Source of the DNA: Bin55 sp964572845
Lineage (GTDB): Bacteria; Pseudomonadota; Gammaproteobacteria; Pseudomonadales; Azotimanducaceae
NCBI GenBank assembly: GCA_964572845.1
Contig: CAZNFX010000012.1
Coordinates: 1 to 64,000, forward strand
Direction: 5' to 3'
DNA length: 64,000 nt
Positions 56,288 to 64,000 of the stretch are shown in pieces. Positions within the stretch are counted from its first letter, which is position 1. Each line of letters starts with the position of its first letter. Below the pieces are notes generated by a model that had not been told where the DNA came from, did no database searches, and worked only from the letters and a program-made list of their open reading frames with translations. The translations under genes and the position numbers were made by a program.

Positions 56288-57508
56288 TCAGGCCTCGCCG
56301 TTGAATGCGTCGAAGTCCGTGCTCTCGGAAATCCTCGAGCGAATTTCCGCCGTCCAAGCCGATTGCGCTGGAATCTTGGACCTGTCAATACGGTGCGCAA
56401 ACCGTCGAGCCACATCAACCAATTCCTCAAGCATTCCCACTTTCAATGTGGTTGGCTTCAACCCAAGTTCGAGGAACTGATCGTTGGCAACGCGGAGATC
56501 GTTTTCGCTGGCTTCGTTACGCGGATTGGGTACATTGACGATTTCTGCACCGCTCATTTCTGCAATGAGTTTGGCCAAATCCCGAACCCGGAAGGTTTCC
56601 GTCATCTGATTGAAGATCTTAGGCCGCTCTCCTCGACTTGGAGGGTTCTTGAGTGCCAGTTCGATACATCGGACCGAGTCCTGAATGTGGATAAACGCAC
56701 GGGTTTGGCCACCTGTGCCATGCACGGTCAACGGGTGACCTATGGCAGCTTGAATCAAGAATCGATTCAGTACGGTTCCATAGTCGCCGTCATAGTCGAA
56801 TCTGTTTACGAGTTGATCATCAAGCCGAGTCTGCTCCGTATGGGTGCCCCACACGACTCCTTGGTGGAGGTCTGTGATGCGCAGCGAATCGTTCTTCGCA
56901 TAGTACGCGAACATCAACTGATCAAGGCACTTGGTCAGGTGGTAGACGCTTCCTGGATTGGCTGGATAGAGAATTTCTCGCTGCATCACGGTTCCCTGAT
57001 CGTTGGGAATCCCAACATTCAGGTAGCCTTCGGGTATTGTGGCCCCGATGTCGCTGTAGCCGTAGACGCCCATGGTGCCCATGTGCACGAAGTGTGCGTC
57101 CATTCCCAAATCCGCAAGCGCATTGAGCAGATTGTGTGTGGCGCTGACGTTGTTGTTTACCGTATAGGTCTTATGCCAGTCGCTCTTCATCGAATAGGGA
57201 GCGGCCCGCTGCTGTGCTAGATGGATGAGCGCATCAGGCTGGTATAGCTCAATCCAGCGTTTGACTCGAAAGTAGTCTGTGGCGATGTCCAAGAGCTCGA
57301 ATCGAATTGTGCGACCGGTGACTTCCTTCCAAATCCGAAGTCGTTCCTGAATCGAATCCATAGGAGTTAGCGATTGGACGCCAAGCTCGGTGTCGATTCG
57401 ACGACGGCTCAGATTGTCGACAATGACGATGTCGTGCCCAGCGTTGGAAAGGTGCAAACACGTTGGCCAACCGATGAATCCATCGCCACCGAATACTGCA
57501 ATGCGCAT
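56288..57508 (-). CDS. sqdB: UDP-sulfoquinovose synthase
   Basis: Makes UDP-sulfoquinovose from UDP-glucose and sulfite, the head-group precursor of the sulfolipid SQDG. Matches plant SQD1 along its length: GGDGFIGWPT at the N-terminus, RRRIDTELGVQSLTP, HLAQQRAAPYSM, and catalytic residues T145 (MGTMG), Y189 and K193 (YHLTK). Downstream DLHQGVVWG and NRFLIQAAIGHPLTVHGTGGQ-type blocks are also shared. 406 residues. First gene of a compact minus-strand operon with sqdD and sqdC; a sigma70-like promoter is upstream. Confidence 0.88.
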   Translation of the reverse strand: MRIAVFGGDGFIGWPTCLHLSNAGHDIVIVDNLSRRRIDTELGVQSLTPMDSIQERLRIWKEVTGRTIRFELLDIATDYFRVKRWIELYQPDALIHLAQQRAAPYSMKSDWHKTYTVNNNVSATHNLLNALADLGMDAHFVHMGTMGVYGYSDIGATIPEGYLNVGIPNDQGTVMQREILYPANPGSVYHLTKCLDQLMFAYYAKNDSLRITDLHQGVVWGTHTEQTRLDDQLVNRFDYDGDYGTVLNRFLIQAAIGHPLTVHGTGGQTRAFIHIQDSVRCIELALKNPPSRGERPKIFNQMTETFRVRDLAKLIAEMSGAEIVNVPNPRNEASENDLRVANDQFLELGLKPTTLKVGMLEELVDVARRFAHRIDRSKIPAQSAWTAEIRSRISESTDFDAFNGEA

Positions 57509-57554
57509 AGCCTATCTCTCTCCGATGATTGGATCGGTTGCTAAGTAGGTCCTG

Positions 57555-57582
57555 TTTATAGGAATTCTGAGTTTCACTTCAA
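57555..57582 (-). promoter_or_regulatory. Putative promoter of the sqd cassette
   Basis: Minus strand TTGAAG (57577-57582), 16 bases, TATAAA (57555-57560), starting transcription about 40 bases upstream of sqdB. No Pho box is visible, so phosphate control is not indicated by sequence. Confidence 0.45.
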
Positions 57583-57631
57583 TGTGCTATAGAAAACGGC
57601 CCAGTGAAGCTTATATTCTCAAGGAGATTGT

Positions 57632-57766
57632 AATGTTTGCTTGCAGTATGAATGCAACTAAGTGGATTCTCGGGAGCAATCCAATTGCTAAGTATCTACA
57701 CGATAGGGACCCCTTTCGGTCTGAAAGTTTCGCGACCAATAAGGGATTGACTATTCCATTCGGTTG
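57632..57766 (+). CDS. Possible small protein of 44 residues
   Basis: ATG 57632 is preceded by AAGGAG with a six-base spacer, the best ribosome binding site in this gap. The peptide starts MFACSMNATKWILG and ends LTIPFG. No domain, signal peptide or homologue recognised. Divergent from sqdB. It may be a real small gene or chance; the strong ribosome binding site is the only support. Confidence 0.3.
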
Positions 57767-57877
57767 AATGATGGAGGGATTCGCTACCATTTCCCGCACT
57801 AATGTGCGAATACAAGACAACAAGCGATTGAAGACACCAACACGGGCTAGGTCCTTGGTTCACCGGCAACTGAAGCA

Positions 57878-58342
57878 ATGATCCTGGAACCCGGAATTTG
57901 GAAATTGTCCGGTTCGTGGCGAGCGACTCAAGACACCGCGCTTATCCACTTTGAAGGTGAGTGCGTCGTTAGCGACCAGCAAGATGGGCGCTATGCCATT
58001 GATGTCAACGCTAATACAGAAACATCGACCCACCTGGAATATGGAATCTGGGTAGCAAGGAATGAAACGGGTCTATATGATGCGACGATCATGGGAACTG
58101 ATGTTGACCTAGTTGGTACTGCAAAACTGGAGAGCATTCCACATGTTGCAATGTTGAACAACAATGACGCAACCGTGTGTCTTACGGTAGCCGTGTTCGC
58201 CTTGCCAGAAGTCTATGGAGCGCGAGGTTTTCTTCGCAACGAGGAGACCACATACACATTTGAAATCGCTATTTCACCTAGGCAAGTTGACGTAAAGGCG
58301 GACAATATCGTGGAATTTAACCCTCGGAGTAGGCGAAGTTAA
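57878..58342 (+). CDS. Hypothetical protein, 154 residues
   Basis: Not recognised. The sequence is polar and even, starts MILEPGIWKLSGSW and has alternating hydrophobic/polar stretches such as TVCLTVAVFALPEVYG that suggest a beta-rich soluble fold. No signal peptide, membrane segment or cysteine motif. It looks coding because composition is balanced and no shadow gene opposes it. It stands alone in a stretch of orphan genes. Confidence 0.55.
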   Translation: MILEPGIWKLSGSWRATQDTALIHFEGECVVSDQQDGRYAIDVNANTETSTHLEYGIWVARNETGLYDATIMGTDVDLVGTAKLESIPHVAMLNNNDATVCLTVAVFALPEVYGARGFLRNEETTYTFEIAISPRQVDVKADNIVEFNPRSRRS

Positions 58343-58633
58343 GATCGATAGTTGACCGTTCACAACAACCCACGCAAACTGCGACACTCTACCCGCGATG
58401 CATCGAGTAGCTAGCATCAGCGGCGTTAACTCCATGAAGTTTGAAGAGGGTAAGGGTTGTCAGAAATGTCCGGCAATCCACCGAGGCAGATCAATGGTTC
58501 AGGCTCTGAAACAGCCAGATCTGTAGAAATTCATAGATTTACGAGAACACGACTATAGATGATGGAGCCCAATGGCAGGGATTGAATATCATCGGCTTGC
58601 CAGCGCTACCCCGCATAAACGACGCGGCTAAAA

Positions 58634-59407
58634 ATGAGTCACTATGAGTCTAGTCTTGGGCGAACTTCGCACGTGGACAAGCTTTGGCGTGTCCTCTATT
58701 CGCCGCGAAGTGTTTTTGATGAACTGAGAGATGACCTGCAAGTCGCTCTCCCTATTCTTGCACTCTTCGGTGCTACTTTCATCACATCAATATTGCTTCT
58801 TATCCTCCACCCGCTAGCTTCGCCCACAACACAGGAAATCGACGAATATAGAAATCAGCTGCTGCAATTGGAAGATGAACCCGACCAAGAATATGCATTC
58901 GCTCGCCGCAAGGAGCTTCGTGAGCAATTCTTTGGGCCAGACGATTCCACGGTTGACCGTGCGCCAAATGCACGTATCGTACCTCGCCCCATAAACCTTG
59001 TAGCGCAACCATTAGGCCTTCTAGTTCTTTTGCTGTTGCATGGAACAAGTTTTTGGATCCTCGGCAAGATGATGAAATCCGATCTCAGGTGGAATCAGTG
59101 GTTTGGACTTGTCTGTTGGTCTGACCTGCCGGTGGTCGTGGTGCTCGCATTGGACGTGGTGTTGGTCGCGATGGGTTCAAACTCCCGCCTACTCTTCTTT
59201 TACTCGTTTGGAAATGCGTACATTGCAGTTACAACAGAAGCTATTTGGGCGGCTTGGTCATTTGTCATCCTAGTTCAAGGATTGAGAAGCTGGACCGCAA
59301 AGGGTCTTGGTGCGTGCATAGGCTGGGTGCTGGCCTCCTACCTGCAAATCATAGTGCCCTTGGTGGTAATAATGATTGCTATTGCATCTGTAGTGTCCTC
59401 GTTTTAG
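58634..59407 (+). CDS. YIP1 family membrane protein
   Basis: 257 residues. Opening LWRVLYSPRSVFDELRDD is characteristic of bacterial YIP1-domain proteins, followed by a membrane segment (about 38-60), a polar loop to residue 115, and four more segments to the C-terminus, including VVVVLALDVVLVAM and VLASYLQIIVPLVVIMIAI. Function unknown. A 290-base gap without recognised features precedes it. Confidence 0.72.
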   Translation: MSHYESSLGRTSHVDKLWRVLYSPRSVFDELRDDLQVALPILALFGATFITSILLLILHPLASPTTQEIDEYRNQLLQLEDEPDQEYAFARRKELREQFFGPDDSTVDRAPNARIVPRPINLVAQPLGLLVLLLLHGTSFWILGKMMKSDLRWNQWFGLVCWSDLPVVVVLALDVVLVAMGSNSRLLFFYSFGNAYIAVTTEAIWAAWSFVILVQGLRSWTAKGLGACIGWVLASYLQIIVPLVVIMIAIASVVSSF

Positions 59408-59961
59408 ACAACTGGTCATGTCTCATCAGTGTGAGAGTTCAAGAGGTAAGCTCTTGCAACAAACATTAACAGGTATCTGAAGTCCCAATCGACCGATAGC
59501 CAAGATCATTTTTTGAGACTCCTTCTTGTCCTGATTACGATGTAAATTTGAGGTATAGGAACACATTTACAAATGAATTCAAGGTCGCCGCGCACTACCT
59601 CGTTCATCGAACAATCCAACGAATCGACTGTCGCAAGAAGTACGTCGACCAAGTCGAATTGGCAGATTAGACCACTTCCGTTGAGTGCCTACCAAGAATT
59701 AAGACCGGTCTTGTAGAGATTGTTGAGTCAGTGTGCAATGGCTCCAACACACTGATAGCCAACGATTGTCTCTCAACAAGCGTTCAGTCTGTCCATACAC
59801 TCGGCGACTTGAGCGAAAACCAGCGCAATCGACGACGAAAATTAAAGCTACCTGTTAGAATCGCTCCACGGAGACGCCGGTACTAAATCTTTGGATTGCC
59901 TCACCACAAACGACACAGTACCGCCCCTGTAGCTCGGCGCAATAGCCCAAAGTACGGTTAC
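59408..59961. other. Intergenic region before the DUF1538 operon
   Basis: About 550 bases without a supported gene. TAGAAT stands at about 59856 but no good -35 was found. An open stretch in front of the first DUF1538 gene (TTG 59896) could extend that protein by 22 residues, but the extension has no hydrophobic or family match. Confidence 0.4.
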
Positions 59962-60696
59962 GTGACACTAGTCTTCAAGGCACTTGCAGGACGCATACTC
60001 AATGCGTTTCGCGATCTTACGCCCATCATCGTTGTCATCGCGTTTTTCCAGATTGTGGTTCTACAGCAGCCGTTTCCGAACCTTGGAGACACGCTTGTGG
60101 GTCTAGTTTGCGTGGTATTGGGACTTGCCCTCTTCATCCACGGTCTCGAAACTGGCTTGTTTCCTCTTGGCGAAGCAATCGCACAGGCATTTGCTAAGAA
60201 GAGCAGCGTAGTGGCTCTTCTAAGCTTCGCGTTTTGCCTCGGATTTGGCACTACCGTAGCAGAGCCCGCGCTCATTGCAGTGGCCTCTGAAGCCGCGGAA
60301 GTCGTTGCCCAATCGGGACATATTGCCAATGACGAGAGCGTACGTGCGTCCTATGCGCTGAGCCTTCGAATCGTTGTGGCGCTGTCAGTGGGAACAGCCG
60401 TGGTCATTGGCGTCATACGAATACTCAAAGGCTGGCCCATCCATGTAATGATCATTTCAGGGTACGCGATCGTGACGTGCCTTACGTTCTTCGCACCTCG
60501 CGAAATCATAGGAATCGCCTACGACTCCGGTGGTGTAACGACAAGCACAATTACCGTGCCTTTGCTCACGGCGCTTGGTGTTGGCTTGGCCACCAGCATT
60601 AGAGGACGCAATCCCATGGTTGATGGGTTCGGACTCATTGCATTCGCTAGCGTTACGCCAATGATCTTCGTCCTTGTGTACGGGATGATCAGTTGA
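59962..60696 (+). CDS. DUF1538 membrane protein, first subunit (UmpA/UmpB type)
   Basis: Hydrophobic protein with about six to seven membrane segments. Family blocks: RDLTPIIVVIAFFQIVVLQQ, LFIHGLETGLFPLGE, GFGTTVAEPAL and AYDSGGVTTSTITVPL, with conserved acidic residues inside the membrane. Homologous along its length to the next gene, which suggests a duplicated pair forming a heteromer. From memory, a Halomonas DUF1538 pair (UmpAB) was reported as a Na+(K+)/H+ antiporter; ion and direction here are inference. GTG 59962 gives the same N-terminal length as the partner. Confidence 0.8.
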   Translation: MTLVFKALAGRILNAFRDLTPIIVVIAFFQIVVLQQPFPNLGDTLVGLVCVVLGLALFIHGLETGLFPLGEAIAQAFAKKSSVVALLSFAFCLGFGTTVAEPALIAVASEAAEVVAQSGHIANDESVRASYALSLRIVVALSVGTAVVIGVIRILKGWPIHVMIISGYAIVTCLTFFAPREIIGIAYDSGGVTTSTITVPLLTALGVGLATSIRGRNPMVDGFGLIAFASVTPMIFVLVYGMIS

Positions 60697-60697
60697 C

Positions 60698-61474
60698 ATG
60701 AACCTCCTGCTTGAATTGGCCAATTCGTTCGGTTCGACACTCAGGGACGTTGCCCCGATCGTGGTAATCCTTGTCGTATTCCAGGTTCTGGTGCTACGAC
60801 AACGACTGCCGCGACTCAAACAAATCATCACAGGCTTCGTACTAGTCGTCATCGGGCTTTCGCTCTTCCTGGTTGGGCTGAACGACGCACTCTTTCCCAT
60901 TGGCGAAACTATGGCCGCTCAATTGACTTCATCCAATGTTGCTGCCAGTGCTGAGCAGGTCCGCTGGATGGACTACCTGATTGTCTACGCATTCGCTGCA
61001 TCAATCGGATTCGCCACAGCCATTGCTGAGCCTGCGCTCATCGCAGTGTCGATGAAGGCTCAAAGCGCGTCCGGCGGCGCGATCAATGCGTTTGGATTGA
61101 GAATCGCCGTGGCCGTTGGAGCTGCAATCGGAGTTTCCCTAGGCTGCTTTCGAATCGTAACAGGTACGCCGTTGCAGTGGTATATCATGGCAATCTATAT
61201 AGTCGTAATGATTCTGACGATCTTTTCCAACCGAACCATAATGCCGCTTGCCTACGATAGCGGCGGGGTCACCACATCAACCGTAACGGTTCCTGTAGTC
61301 GCTGCATTGGGATTGGGTTTGGCGAGCAACGTGCCGGGCCGCAGTCCTTTAGTTGATGGGTTCGGACTAATCGCGTTCACCTGTGCTTTTCCCATCATGA
61401 CGGTGCTGGGCTACTCGTTGATCGTCTCAAAGTTGGCAAAGAAAAAGAACGCCCCATCTGAATCAGAGGAATGA
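60698..61474 (+). CDS. DUF1538 membrane protein, second subunit
   Basis: 258 residues, paralogue of the preceding protein: RDVAPIVVILVVFQVLVLRQ, LVGLNDALFPIGE, GFATAIAEPALIAV and AYDSGGVTTSTVTVPVV align block by block. Short basic/acidic C-terminal tail (SKLAKKKNAPSESEE). Starts one base after the first subunit's stop, so stoichiometric coexpression is likely. Confidence 0.82.
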   Translation: MNLLLELANSFGSTLRDVAPIVVILVVFQVLVLRQRLPRLKQIITGFVLVVIGLSLFLVGLNDALFPIGETMAAQLTSSNVAASAEQVRWMDYLIVYAFAASIGFATAIAEPALIAVSMKAQSASGGAINAFGLRIAVAVGAAIGVSLGCFRIVTGTPLQWYIMAIYIVVMILTIFSNRTIMPLAYDSGGVTTSTVTVPVVAALGLGLASNVPGRSPLVDGFGLIAFTCAFPIMTVLGYSLIVSKLAKKKNAPSESEE

Positions 61475-61478
61475 TTTC

Positions 61479-61826
61479 ATGCTCAAGCTAATCATTGCCT
61501 TCGTGTCTGTAGACAAATCCGACGAGATCATTGAAGCGGCTCGAAAGGCAGGCGCGACTGGAGCGACGGTTCTCAACGACGTGCGCGGCGAAGGATTGAA
61601 GGCAACCAAAACCTTCTTTGGATTGGAGCTCGCGCTTGTTCGTACTGCCCTGTTGTTCGTAGCGTCTGAGAGCTGTGCACAGGAGATTTTGAATTGCATA
61701 AGTGAAATTGGCGGTTTTGACGACGAACCCGGTTCCGGTATTGCCATCCAACTTGCCATCGAGGATGCAGTAGGGCTGCAATCTCAATTGCCATACATCC
61801 TAGATTCCTTGGATAAAGACACATGA
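61479..61826 (+). CDS. PII-like signalling protein
   Basis: 115 residues with a ferredoxin-like PII fold: LKLIIAFVSVDKSDEIIEAARKAGATGATVL (two blocks), GFDDEPGSGIAIQLAIEDAVG. The T-loop lacks the uridylylated Tyr context of GlnB/GlnK. Adjacent to transporter genes, such PII-like proteins usually sense nucleotides and regulate the transporter. Four bases separate it from the DUF1538 gene and it overlaps the CBS gene. Confidence 0.85.
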   Translation: MLKLIIAFVSVDKSDEIIEAARKAGATGATVLNDVRGEGLKATKTFFGLELALVRTALLFVASESCAQEILNCISEIGGFDDEPGSGIAIQLAIEDAVGLQSQLPYILDSLDKDT

Positions 61827-62224
61827 CGAAGAACAGCATTTCACGAGTACAAGACTTCATGTCGGAAGAGATCCATTCAATCGACCATGAAGCGACAGTA
61901 CATGCAGCAATCTCGCTCTTGAAGAAACACAATCTCAATGCGCTAATTGTTGACCGCAGAGACGAAGATGACGAGATAGGACTCGTGACTGTGACCGACA
62001 TTGCTAGAGAAGTGATGGGAAAACACAGACCACCAGAGCGAACTTACGTGTTCGAAATTATGACCAAGCCTCTGGTGACTTTGCCTGCACGGATGAAAGT
62101 AGCCTATGCCACGCAGTTGCTTGCAAATCTAGACTTGTCGCAAGCAGTCGTTACGGATGAGACGCGGCAACCGATTGGGATCGTGAATCGACGGGACCTG
62201 GTTTTTGCCTGTCTAGAGGATTGA
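61823..62224 (+). CDS. CBS-domain pair protein
   Basis: 133 residues, two CBS motifs: first around SIDHEATVHAAISLLKKHNLNALIV with GLVTVTDIA, second around VTLPARMKVAYATQLLANLDLSQAVV with GIVNRRDLV. CBS pairs bind adenine nucleotides. The ATGA overlap with the PII-like gene and the location in the DUF1538 operon indicate that it senses energy state for the transporter (inference). Confidence 0.88.
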   Translation: MTKNSISRVQDFMSEEIHSIDHEATVHAAISLLKKHNLNALIVDRRDEDDEIGLVTVTDIAREVMGKHRPPERTYVFEIMTKPLVTLPARMKVAYATQLLANLDLSQAVVTDETRQPIGIVNRRDLVFACLED

Positions 62225-62258
62225 CAGTCGATGTCTGCCGATTCGTGATCGATCCCCT

Positions 62259-62334
62259 GCCCCGATGGCACAGTGGATAGCGCGGCCGCCTCCTAAGCGG
62301 CAGGTCGAAGGTTCGAATCCTTCTCGGGGCGCCA
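62259..62334 (+). tRNA. tRNA-Arg (anticodon CCT)
   Basis: 76 bases with encoded CCA. Acceptor GCCCCGA pairs with TCGGGGC; anticodon stem GCCGC/GCGGC closes loop CTCCTAA, giving anticodon CCT that reads AGG. T arm GAAGG-TTCGAAT-CCTTC. It follows the CBS gene by 34 bases. Sites next to such tRNA genes are common integration targets, but no integrase was found in the remaining 1.7 kb. Confidence 0.96.
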
Positions 62335-62488
62335 CACTTTCAGCCAGCTTGAGTGTTCCCGCACGTACGCAAAACGCGCGGGCCAATTGAATTCGAGAGG
62401 CTTGTTGGCCATGATTGCTCTCGATTCAAGTGACTGTACAAGATTCTCGTTAAATTGGCGCCCCACAGCGAGACTATGTGATCTATTC

Positions 62489-63328
62489 CTACGCTGATTG
62501 CAAAAAACGAGAGGTTGCGTATGTGAACGAGAAAATCGAGCACATCTCAAGCACGAATAGGTAGATTACACCTAATCCTGTTGCCATCCAAAACATGCCA
62601 CCAAATAACGGCCCTAGCAAAGGTACGGCCAAAGCTAAAGGAACCCACATCCCAAGATACAAGGCATTGACTGTAAGCCAGGATCGTGAAAATCGGACTT
62701 GAGTGTTGGTCGTACTGTTGACACCCCAAGAAATGTGCGTGTCCTCGACACCGGCGTTCAAAGTCTTCTCTTCGTTCACAGCACTTGGTGTCTCAGCAAC
62801 GATGTCTCTTTGCTTTCTTGAGACCTTCGTAGCCACTAGAGCGAAGATTGCTCCAGCAACTAAGCAGACCGAAATCGCCAATGCTATGTAGAAGTAGACT
62901 GGACTCTGATAGGCGAAGCTTAGGAGTACCACGACCACGTAGAGAAGTAGCATTAGTGCCAAGCTGCCAACCTTACGTGACACTCGTGTAGCTCGCGAAT
63001 TACCAGCTCGATGAAATTCAAATGCGGGTAGTCGTTCCTTCTCTAAGGATGAATTCCTAATGTCATCAACGAATTCGATGCGTTTGCTTCGCCGCATGTA
63101 TGCGAAGCCCGCCGGTTGAATCAACTTCATGACCCCCAGGGTAATCAGTGGTATTCCCAACAGGATGAGTGCGTTTACTGCAAGCATGTAGCCTTCAACT
63201 GCAAGAGTTCCCGAATGAATGGCGACTATGGCAAACAATGCAGACATCCAGAGAATGTTGTTTTGCTGGTCTAATTCGAAATCGCTACGTAACACGCGGT
63301 TCTTAATGGTTGCAGCTAGTTGATTCAT
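62489..63328 (-). CDS. Hypothetical multi-pass membrane protein
   Basis: 279 residues, not recognised. Two hydrophobic segments near residues 28-65, two around 120-165 (LALMLLLYVVVVLLSF, IALAISVCLVAGAIFALVA), and two near 220-265, separated by polar loops. The N-terminus (MNQLAATIKNR) has no signal peptide. Its 3' end lies 155 bases from the tRNA-Arg gene. Function unknown. Confidence 0.6.
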   Translation of the reverse strand: MNQLAATIKNRVLRSDFELDQQNNILWMSALFAIVAIHSGTLAVEGYMLAVNALILLGIPLITLGVMKLIQPAGFAYMRRSKRIEFVDDIRNSSLEKERLPAFEFHRAGNSRATRVSRKVGSLALMLLLYVVVVLLSFAYQSPVYFYIALAISVCLVAGAIFALVATKVSRKQRDIVAETPSAVNEEKTLNAGVEDTHISWGVNSTTNTQVRFSRSWLTVNALYLGMWVPLALAVPLLGPLFGGMFWMATGLGVIYLFVLEMCSIFSFTYATSRFLQSA

Positions 63329-63410
63329 TTCCTGCTCCTAGGACTGATTGAGAATGTCCTAACTCCCTCCGCTCTTGGTTCTTCAACGACCAACTAGAAA
63401 AGCTGATCAA

Positions 63411-63731
63411 TTATTGCACGACGGACCGCAATGTGGGTACGATCCGTTGTACGCTTACGGACGTTGTATCCATCAGATCTTCAACGCGTGGCTGGATGGC
63501 ATTTCGCCACCGATCACTGCCATACACTTCCTGGTACAGTTGCTTTCGTTCCTCCTCCGAGCGGAATCGTCGCAACCACACGTAAACGGTGTCGTCGGTT
63601 TCTCCGCGAAAGCTACCAGCAATCACCATGCCCTTTGAGACTTGAAAGGGAATGATCTCTTCTTCCATCAGCGCAATCCACTCATCCATTTTTCCCGGTT
63701 GAATCTTGTACTGTCTCAATTCGTAGAACAT
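63411..63731 (-). CDS. NIPSNAP family protein
   Basis: 106 residues with the dimeric alpha/beta-barrel NIPSNAP motif: YELRQYKIQPGKMDEW at the N-terminus, and VYVWLRRFRSEEERKQLYQ. Related proteins are small, often of unknown function, and some belong to the ABM/EthD group. It sits between the DUF2064 transferase and the membrane protein. Confidence 0.82.
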   Translation of the reverse strand: MFYELRQYKIQPGKMDEWIALMEEEIIPFQVSKGMVIAGSFRGETDDTVYVWLRRFRSEEERKQLYQEVYGSDRWRNAIQPRVEDLMDTTSVSVQRIVPTLRSVVQ

Positions 63732-63782
63732 CGTTTCACTCCAGCAAAATCTAAAGGACTGTCTCTAGGGGTGTATGTGGCT

Positions 63783-64000
63783 CTACTGCAGGGCCAACCA
63801 TCGCTGATAGTCGAGGTAGTCGTCGACATCCCACAGCGTTGGCAACACTCCAACTTTAGCGCCGATTCTACGTGAGATATCCACTGTCTGCCGGAAAACA
63901 CCTGAGGTGCTCCACGGAATTCCACGAAATAGATCCTCCGTGGGGCGCTTCATTCCAATTAGGCAGTAGCCACCATCCTCGGTCGGTCCCAAAACCACAT
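63783..64000 (-). CDS. TIGR04282/DUF2064 family transferase, 3' part only
   Basis: Cut by the right edge. The visible 72 residues read VVLGPTEDGGYCLIG, then LFRGIPWSTSGVFRQT and LPTLWDVDDYLDY, matching the C-terminal half of GT-A fold proteins of the rSAM/selenodomain or arsenosugar-linked transferase group. The GPTEDGGY block is the family core. Start lies outside the window. Confidence 0.75.
   Translation of the reverse strand, partial: VVLGPTEDGGYCLIGMKRPTEDLFRGIPWSTSGVFRQTVDISRRIGAKVGVLPTLWDVDDYLDYQRWLALQ

Noticed and set aside
57582..57631. Longer in-frame extension of the small 57632 frame
   Set aside because: The AAGGAG site fits only the ATG at 57632; the upstream part has no start signal.
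62259..64000. Genomic island inserted at tRNA-Arg
   Set aside because: No integrase, direct repeat of the tRNA 3' end or composition shift was seen in the 1.7 kb available; the window ends too soon to judge.

Overview
The window is a gene-dense stretch of a gammaproteobacterial chromosome. The gene order follows Pseudomonas closely: 16S rRNA-tyrS-M23 peptidase-anmK-erpA, then dksA-gluQ-cbrB-like-pcnB-panB-panC-pgi-acs, then pnp-rpsO-truB-rbfA-infB-nusA-rimP-tRNA-fMet-tRNA-Leu-secG-tpiA-glmM-ftsH-greA-carB-carA-dapB-dnaJ-dnaK-grpE-hrcA-recN-bamE-rnfH-ratA-smpB. Several genes found at these places in Pseudomonas are absent: cbrA, folK, panD, folP, rlmE and fur. hrcA is present. No mobile element, CRISPR array or phage gene was seen. 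The genus cannot be told from sequence reading alone; a non-Pseudomonas, probably uncultured and possibly marine gammaproteobacterium is my inference.

Layout. Positions 1-282 hold the 5' end of a 16S rRNA gene with its leader and promoter, on the minus strand. From 0.7 to 5.2 kb lie tyrS, a murein endopeptidase, anmK and erpA. From 5.6 to 10.1 kb a plus-strand run carries a CLC chloride transporter, two haem genes (hemJ, hemL) and a PfkB kinase, ending against sfsA. From 10.9 to 21.5 kb are a histone-H1-like/DksA fusion, glutamyl-Q-tRNA synthetase, a degenerate sigma54-activator relative, poly(A) polymerase, pantothenate genes, pgi and acs. From 21.6 to 46.6 kb a long minus-strand block holds RNA-processing, translation, cell-envelope, pyrimidine/arginine, lysine and heat-shock genes. 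From 46.6 to 51.7 kb come recN, bamE, rnfH, ratA, an SNF transporter and smpB.

From 51.7 kb the content turns accessory: a short-chain dehydrogenase, a 2-hydroxyacid dehydrogenase, a HAD hydrolase, a three-gene cassette that looks like the sulfolipid operon sqdB-sqdD-sqdC, several orphan genes, a four-gene operon of two DUF1538 membrane proteins with a PII-like protein and a CBS protein, tRNA-Arg(CCT), a membrane protein, a NIPSNAP protein and the 3' part of a DUF2064 transferase.

The most interesting points are: gluQ has no canonical start codon and probably begins at ATC directly after dksA; dksA carries a lysine/alanine-rich tail of about 460 residues; the protein at the cbrB site has lost its GAFTGA loop, Walker B aspartate and phospho-acceptor; a sulfolipid cassette lies in this Pseudomonas-like backbone; and a complete DUF1538/PII-like/CBS operon is present.
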